This document shows, one piece after another, positions 58,860-64,000 of a DNA stretch of 64,000 nt. The notes below the pieces were generated by a model. The model saw only the letters and a program-made list of their open reading frames with translations, was not told where the DNA came from and ran no database searches. The stretch comes from Ophioderma brevispina (lineage: Eukaryota; Echinodermata; Ophiuroidea; Amphilepidida; Ophiodermatidae). The stretch covers positions 1-64,000 of the forward strand of contig JAMKCH010010179.1 of the NCBI GenBank assembly GCA_023653785.1, read 5' to 3'. Positions within the stretch are counted from its first letter, which is position 1, and the number at the start of each line of letters is the position of its first letter. Both the position numbers and the translations under genes were made by a program.

Positions 58860-61560
58860 AGACCTTCCCCATACTTTTTGTCCCCGCCGAACAAAGTTCG
58901 GGAGGGGACTATAAAATGGCTCCGTCCGTATGTCCGTCCTTATGTCCCTGTCCGTATGTATCCGTGATAAAATGTAACCCTGGAAACAGTGGGCAATCTT
59001 TTTTTCTGATAGCTAGAGTAGCCAACTTTATTATATTGTAGAGGGATAACCCCCCTACTCACCCTGTAATTCTTCCCCCAAGGTCCTCCCCGGGTCTGTC
59101 AGGGGTAGGGGGAAAAGGTCATGGCGAAAAGGTTCAATATTGCCACAGAAATTCAACATTGTGTTCATTGTATCTCGGAGTTTTCTGTAATGCTAACGAA
59201 TGATGTACGTGTTGAAAGAAGCAGTTATGAGTTCTCACTGTTAGATTTTGGGTGTAAATATTGCTAATTAAGAATCTAATTTTGCATAATTTAATGAATT
59301 TTTTCCGCAAGGCTTTGTACAAGTTTTCTGGGTTCTGTAAGCGTATAATAATTAACTTGGTGGAAGGAAGCGGCTGAGGAGTTCTCAACCTGATTAGATT
59401 TTGGGGCAAAGTTTTTTTTCAGTTCTGGGTTGTTACAGCGTGGGTTCATGTTCTTTGGGTTGCCAGCCTGTTACATTTCTTGGAAATGTTTAATACGTAC
59501 AATTCAATGTTTCGCCGGCTTTCCAGACCCCGTATGGTCCCAAATTTAAAATGTGTCACATGCTTTTTTTCAAAATAGTGTTTGCCAATTTTACACTTTC
59601 TCATATTTTTACTAAATTTACTGAATTTTCAGGGATTTTTTGCATGATGAATTTTAAGATTCTCGAGTCATTTTGGCGAGCTAGTGATGGCCAAATAAGG
59701 GTGGACGGGTGCGTGTTTGTTGTCACGTTAGTGATCGCGATATTCGCCGGGGACATATTTTACGCATCGAGTAAATACGAGTTTCGCCTTGTTTATAACT
59801 GCCATGGCAACTCATGAAAGTTTTTTTTCTAGCATGTTTAAGCCACTCTATCATTTTGTATATAAAATGGCCACTGTTAACACATTGCCATTTGATTGTA
59901 GTCCCTCCACCACAACCTCAAAAACTGATGAAAGCGCAAAGCTGCACGTCTTCCAATATCACAGTATAATCCTGATATGACAACACATTTTAGATAACTA
60001 TAGTTGGGTCATTTGAGCAATTAAGACAGAAATTGTCAAATATCAAGGTCACACCAAGTTTAATCATTAGTAATACTATGATTTCTTTAAAAATGGGCTC
60101 AAATTGTTTCTTCCTCGAAACTGCAACAAAAACATTTTGCATTCTGTCCTAACATATTTTTAAAAGATCAATAGATTTCATTGCATTGACATTGTTTGTT
60201 TATTTATCTTGCATAAACAAATACAACACGAGAAATAGGCAACTATTTTGTTGCATCCCTGCATGTTGGTCCCCCGCCAACTTTGGTTGGCGAAGGGGAC
60301 TATAGAAATGCTAGGCCGTCCGGTGTGTGTGTGCGTGTGTTCCCACGCGATATCTTTGGAACTAAGCAAGTGGTGGGTGTCCCATCTTCGCAACATAGAT
60401 GTATCTCGAGATGCGTTTGGGTGGGATCCGAAGTGTGTCATGGGCACATGGGTAATGAGTATTACCTTGTCAACACGATCTCTTGATCAAAGCATGTATG
60501 GGTGTCCACCTTTGCACCAGGCGGTGGCGGCCAGCCCTCTTCATTATAGCAACTCCCTAAAATGTCAAAAGAATTAAAGCAATACGGAGGGCAAAAACAC
60601 AAACCAATTTGGGTGCTTGATGTGGGTCGGTCATGGTGTCCCCATAACCCAAATACTGGACATCGTCCTCATTTGAATTCATACAAAAAAATCAGAAAAT
60701 AACCCTGCGGTGGAGTTGAGTCTTCAGCTCCAACGGTTTTGGAATAAGAAAATTCCTTGACAACATTAAACAAATTTTTCGTCAAGATTTCGCTTTACGG
60801 TTAAACCAAGGCGCCGCTGAAATTGGGATTTTCTTGGCGCCCTCCCCCATAGATGTCGCTTTAGTAGGCGGCGGATGAGTTCGGAGATGGGTTATGTGCC
60901 ATGGGTCAATCAAAGGTCAAAGTGGTCAAAAGTACTTAAACCTTTGTTCAAGTGGGGTTAGGATGATGAATCTTGGTGAGTGTGCTCAACATTCGGACGC
61001 CAACAATTTTGAAGGTCATTCAAGGCCTGAGGGGTATTCAAGGTCAAATCCCTAAACATATGGTAGGATGATGAAACTGTGGGTCGCGGTCAACTTCTAT
61101 GCCAAAAAAATTAAGGTCATTTCAAGGTTGCGGGGTCATCCAAGGTCAAATCCATATGATGGTCGTATGGGTCATGAAACCTGGTTGGTGCAGTAAAATT
61201 TGATGCCATTTGTTTTCAATGTCATTTCTGGGTCATCTGGGGTCTTCCATGGTCAAATCACTGCAAATGGTTGTATGGTCATGAAACTTGGTGCGTGTGG
61301 TTAACATTCAGTGCTGAATATTTTAAAGGTCATTTCAAGGTCATGTGGGGCCATCCAAGGTCAAACACCTACAAATGGTTGTATGGTCATGAAACTTGGT
61401 GGGTGTAGTCAACATTGATACCAGAATTTTCCAAGGTCATCTGGGGTCATCTAAGGTATTGAAACTGCTATGGTAAGAGTCGGTCTGGTTTCCATCACAA
61501 TCCTCCCTGTGATCTTTAAGTTAAGTTACTTTTCCTCCTCTCATCTACCGCGACGAGCGG
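58860..61560. repeat. Dispersed repeats with ccccgcc..aaagtt hairpin and ggtcaa motifs
   Basis: Starts at about 58880 with ccgaacaaagttcgg and gtccgta units, and again at about 60270 with ccccgccaactttggttggc and a GT run. From 60900 to 61460, imperfect units contain aaggtcat, ggtcaaat and gatgaaacttggtg. Structurally parallel to 25435-26640 and 3590-4750. No gene is seen in this stretch. Confidence 0.65.
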
Positions 61561-61784
61561 GGAACCTTTGTGGTTTGAGAACCGCCTTGTTAAAAATTAA
61601 ATTTGAAATTAAATAAAAGTTATCAGACATTTCAGTATTGAAATTATTTATAGCTGATACTAGATTTGTACATTGTTGTCTGGAAGTTCTTGAAAATAGT
61701 TAAATGTAGCTGACACTCAATTGGGTGTCATATGTTTGCTGCATGAGCCATGACACCATTGGTGCATGCTCTGTAACAGGGACT

Positions 61785-61805
61785 TTGTGTGTGTGTGTGT
61801 GTGTG
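61785..61805. repeat. GT microsatellite
   Basis: Nine or ten GT units just upstream of the acceptor of A2M exon 8. Confidence 0.9.
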
Positions 61806-61844
61806 AATGAATGTTACTAAATTAACACTTTTTTGTTATTTCAG

Positions 61845-62073
61845 TGATTCTGGTACAGCTGATGTAGACAGTCAAGTTCCCCACACCATCACAGATTGGG
61901 TGGCTAATGGATTTTGCACATCCACCGTGAGTGGATTTGGGATTGCTAACCCGGTAGAATTGCGTGCCTTTCAACCATTCTTCCTTTCTTACAACTTGCC
62001 GTACTCTGCCATCCGAGAGGAGAAAATTCCAGTCATGGTCACTGTGTTTAACTACCTCACTGAATGCTTCACT
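61845..62073 (+). CDS. A2M-like exon 8 (MG6 end, MG7 start)
   Basis: A 229-nt exon: one base completes a split codon, then 76 codons. Acceptor is ttatttcag and donor is gtgagt. It reads DSGTADVDSQVPHTITDW and later FQPFFLSYNLPYSAIREE. VPxTITxW, the cysteine in GFCTS and PFFxxxxLPYSxxRxE are all strongly conserved across A2M proteins. The VFNYLTEC end matches the VxNYL turn of MG7. Confidence 0.95.
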
Positions 62074-62708
62074 GTGAGTTTGAGGGAAAATGCTTAAAAT
62101 TAATGATAGTAATGATCTTAAAAGTTTTGTAATTTATAGTAGATTTGTACAAAAGTGAACCGCCAAACGTGTGACTCGGTCATTCCATCAGCTGAGGCAG
62201 GAGGCTCTTTACCGAATGGAAATCATTGGAACTTACCCGCATCTATGATAGGAGAGTGAATAAAGATGCATCTTAATGTAGCATAGACCTAAAACAGTAA
62301 ATTGCAGGGCTGTTATAGACTCAAATGGAGTCTAACTTAGACCTGGGTTTGAATCAGGTTCAGTCCTTCATGAGTGGACCTTGTTTACTTTTATTGTATA
62401 CTGAAAGTGATGTAAAAGGCCTAGGTAATGTGATGATTTCACTGGATTTTCAGTTGAATCAGAGAGTACATTATAAGCAGCTCAATAAAATGCAATTATG
62501 CACCCACTACTCAAAATACTAGAGTTCCTGATACGATAGAAATCCTACCTTCTCTAATTTCAGGTCAAAGGTCATCTATGTGTCAAATGAGGTCATTGTT
62601 TATTTTGGTTAGGTATTCAGACATCAATGTCAAGCAAAGCTCTATTTTTCCATCGATCATATCTGATATGCATCAAGATTTTTGGTTTTTATGACTCTCT
62701 ATACCTAG

Positions 62709-62850
62709 GTTGAGTTACTAATTGAGGAATCCAGCGACTTCAGTCTTGTAGACCTGTCACGAAACAAATATGTGTGTGTCTGTGATCGTGAGTCTAAGAC
62801 AGTCAACTTTACCATTATCCCACGTTCTCTTGGAGATGTCAAAATAACAG
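62709..62850 (+). CDS. A2M-like exon 9 (MG7)
   Basis: A 142-nt exon, phase 0 in, one base out. Acceptor is tatacctag and donor is gtaatc. It reads VELLIEESSDFSLVDLSRNK then YVCVCDRESKTVNF and TIIPRSLGDVKIT. The CxC pair and 'PxSLGxVxxT' are typical of the MG7 domain of A2M. Joins exon 10 with a valine codon split across the intron. Confidence 0.93.
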
Positions 62851-63026
62851 GTAATCACACACCTCATATCTTTGATATCAAAACATGCTTGTGTTTGTTT
62901 AAAACTGTTTTTTGTAGATTTTGCTATAAATCTTATACTGTATCCAGAAAATAAACTATTAAAATTTGTTCATAAGTCTTGCTTTCAATTCATGATGTCA
63001 TTCTAATCCTGTTTTGTCATCTCTAG

Positions 63027-63139
63027 TTCATGGCAGTTATGTCACGCCTGGAGTCAATGTGCCATTCTGTGGCAACAACGCCTTCCTACCAAATGTCAAT
63101 GGAGTTCAAGATGCTATTGAAGATGCCTTGCTTGTGGAG
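63027..63139 (+). CDS. A2M-like exon 10 (MG7 to next domain)
   Basis: A 113-nt exon, two bases in, phase 0 out. Acceptor is catctctag and donor is gtatga. It reads VHGSYVTPGVNVPFCGNNAF then LPNVNGVQDAIEDALLVE. A cysteine followed by a variable stretch and then D-x-(I/V)-x-x-x-LLVE marks the junction after MG7 in this family. Joins directly to PEG of exon 11. Confidence 0.92.
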
Positions 63140-63199
63140 GTATGATGATTGTTACTTTTCTACAAGCAAAAGTGATACAAAACTAACATTTTAGACATG

Positions 63200-63515
63200 A
63201 AGGAAGAAAAAATAAAATATTGGCAAATTTAATTGTGGTCTAAAATGTAAACTCCTGGGATCTACGGGCCGATTTGATTGGTTTCTCGCAGGGTTAAGTG
63301 AAGTTAATAGCCAATCAGAGACATGGTAAGAAAAAGTTGAAGGGTGCATACAGATATTTAGGTCTATTTTGATTGGGTCATTACATAATATAACTTTTTG
63401 GTGAACAATCAGGCATAGTGAAAGAAAGCTGGTAGATATCAGACAGTTTCTGGTCATGTAGAGCCAAAATTTCAGAAAATTTCATATTTTATGAAAATGT
63501 GCCAGTGCTGCTTTA
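63200..63515. mobile_element. TTAA-type MITE, one end clear
   Basis: The right end, aaaatgtgccagtgctgct followed by TTAA, is the complement of the left end of the 8161-8690 element and stays alignable for about 40 bp. The left border, near 63200, was not resolved. Confidence 0.55.
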
Positions 63516-63843
63516 AATAGATGCTTGATCAGCAGGCCCATAGTCATAGGTGGTGGCATGGGGGATGGATTGCACTGACCCTAAATATATATTTACTAAA
63601 AATGTCCATGTTGCAGGCACATTCTTGCCCAAAAGGTTCAAATTTTGGAAGAACCCTAGACATTCACTTTTTTCATGGAAACCACCCCCTCTCCCAAACC
63701 AATCCACATTTTGGAAGTCCCACCCTTTCAAAAAAATCCTGTCTAAAGGCGTGTTTGCCAGGTTAATAATATGCATTATTGTGGGTTCCTGAACATTGTT
63801 AATGGACACGGATGCATGAGCCTTGTTCTTAATTGTCTTTTAG

Positions 63844-63982
63844 CCGGAGGGTGTGGAGAGAGAGGAAACCTTCTCGGAGATGGTGTGTGTGGACAAAGGA
63901 GAGACATTCAATGCAGTTGTACCACTTAATCTCCCAGCAGATGTTATTCCTGAGTCAGCACGAGGCAGAGTATTCGTCACTG
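63844..63982 (+). CDS. A2M-like exon 11 (LLVE|PEG, start of CUB-type domain)
   Basis: A 139-nt exon, phase 0 in, one base out. Acceptor is gtcttttag and donor is gtaagg. Residues include PEGVEREETFSEMVC, LNLPADVIPESAR and GRVFVT. PEGxExExTFxxxxC and 'LPxxVxxxSAR' are conserved just before the thioester domain. The next exon, expected to begin with the domain carrying the GCGEQ thioester, is beyond 64000. Confidence 0.94.
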
Positions 63983-64000
63983 GTAAGGGCACCCAAGGGC

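Larger units (their letters stand above)
2116..63982 (+). other. Alpha-2-macroglobulin-like gene (partial, 11 exons seen)
   Basis: Span of a thioester-protein / alpha-2-macroglobulin family gene. Such proteins are secreted protease traps: a protease cuts the bait region, the protein collapses round it and a thioester links to it. Exons were placed by hand from GT-AG borders, reading-frame continuity and family order (MG3, MG4, MG5, MG6/bait, MG7, next domain). Diagnostic motifs are CALGVVDESV in exon 5, RSYFPETW in the bait exon, VPHTITDW with FFLSYNLPYS in exon 8 and LLVEPEG across exons 10-11. Signal peptide, MG1-2, thioester and receptor-binding exons are outside the window. At least one exon is probably unseen between exons 5 and 6. 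A2M proper and a CD109-like relative cannot be separated without the 3' end; the bait region and cysteines favour A2M. Confidence 0.93.

Noticed and set aside
60178..60577. Open frames on both strands near the ccccgcc hairpin
   Set aside because: They run through a microsatellite and a dispersed repeat, with no domain and no splice logic.

Overview
The window is metazoan nuclear DNA. Spliced exons with GT-AG borders, large introns and heavy transposon loading rule out a bacterial, organellar or viral source. The only clear host gene is a thioester-protein / alpha-2-macroglobulin (A2M) type protease inhibitor on the + strand, running through the whole window from 2116 to 63982. Its true 5' and 3' ends lie outside. 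The long introns and the mix of RTE-like and CR1-like LINEs, a DIRS-like element, a Merlin (ISXO2-type) transposase and many foldback elements suggest a marine invertebrate, most likely a deuterostome such as an echinoderm or hemichordate. That placement is inference.

Host gene: eleven exons were read by hand (2116, 5359, 11960, 20017, 21484, 39612, 48279, 61845, 62709, 63027, 63844). They cover domains MG3 to MG7 and the start of the next domain in the standard A2M order. The window stops before the thioester exon. Exon 3 carries a proline-rich insertion with an RQKR furin-type site. Exon 5 is followed by two dead tandem copies of itself. The bait-region exon (48279-48467) is recognisable but has two apparent one-base deletions.

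Introns, in order: repeats with nuclear-receptor-like half-sites (3.6-4.7 kb); palindromic elements with 9-bp target duplications (5.1, 5.6, 11.5 kb); a long-TIR DNA element (6.1-7.2 kb); a tandemly duplicated dead transposon gene (7.4-11.7 kb); an RTE-like LINE (12.3-15.0 kb); a CR1-like LINE (16.6-18.4 kb); TTAA-flanked elements (8.2, 14.5, 22.1 kb); a Tc1-like transposase split by another element (23.8-25.0 kb); 2.8 kb of G-rich minisatellite (26.7-29.5 kb); a hAT-type element split by a DIRS-like retrotransposon with inverted ends and an internal complementary region (30.3-35.8 kb); one LINE nested inside another (36.5-38.4 kb); a second RTE-like LINE (44.7-47.9 kb); a 914-bp inverted repeat (49.6-50.5 kb); a spliced Merlin/ISXO2-type transposase gene on the - strand (52.8-55.1 kb) with an unknown spliced exon pair upstream (55.9-56.4 kb); and a foldback cluster (57.1-58.0 kb).

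Nothing suggests that the intron contents cooperate with the A2M gene. They record successive insertions, several of which can be ordered by nesting, target duplications and empty sites.
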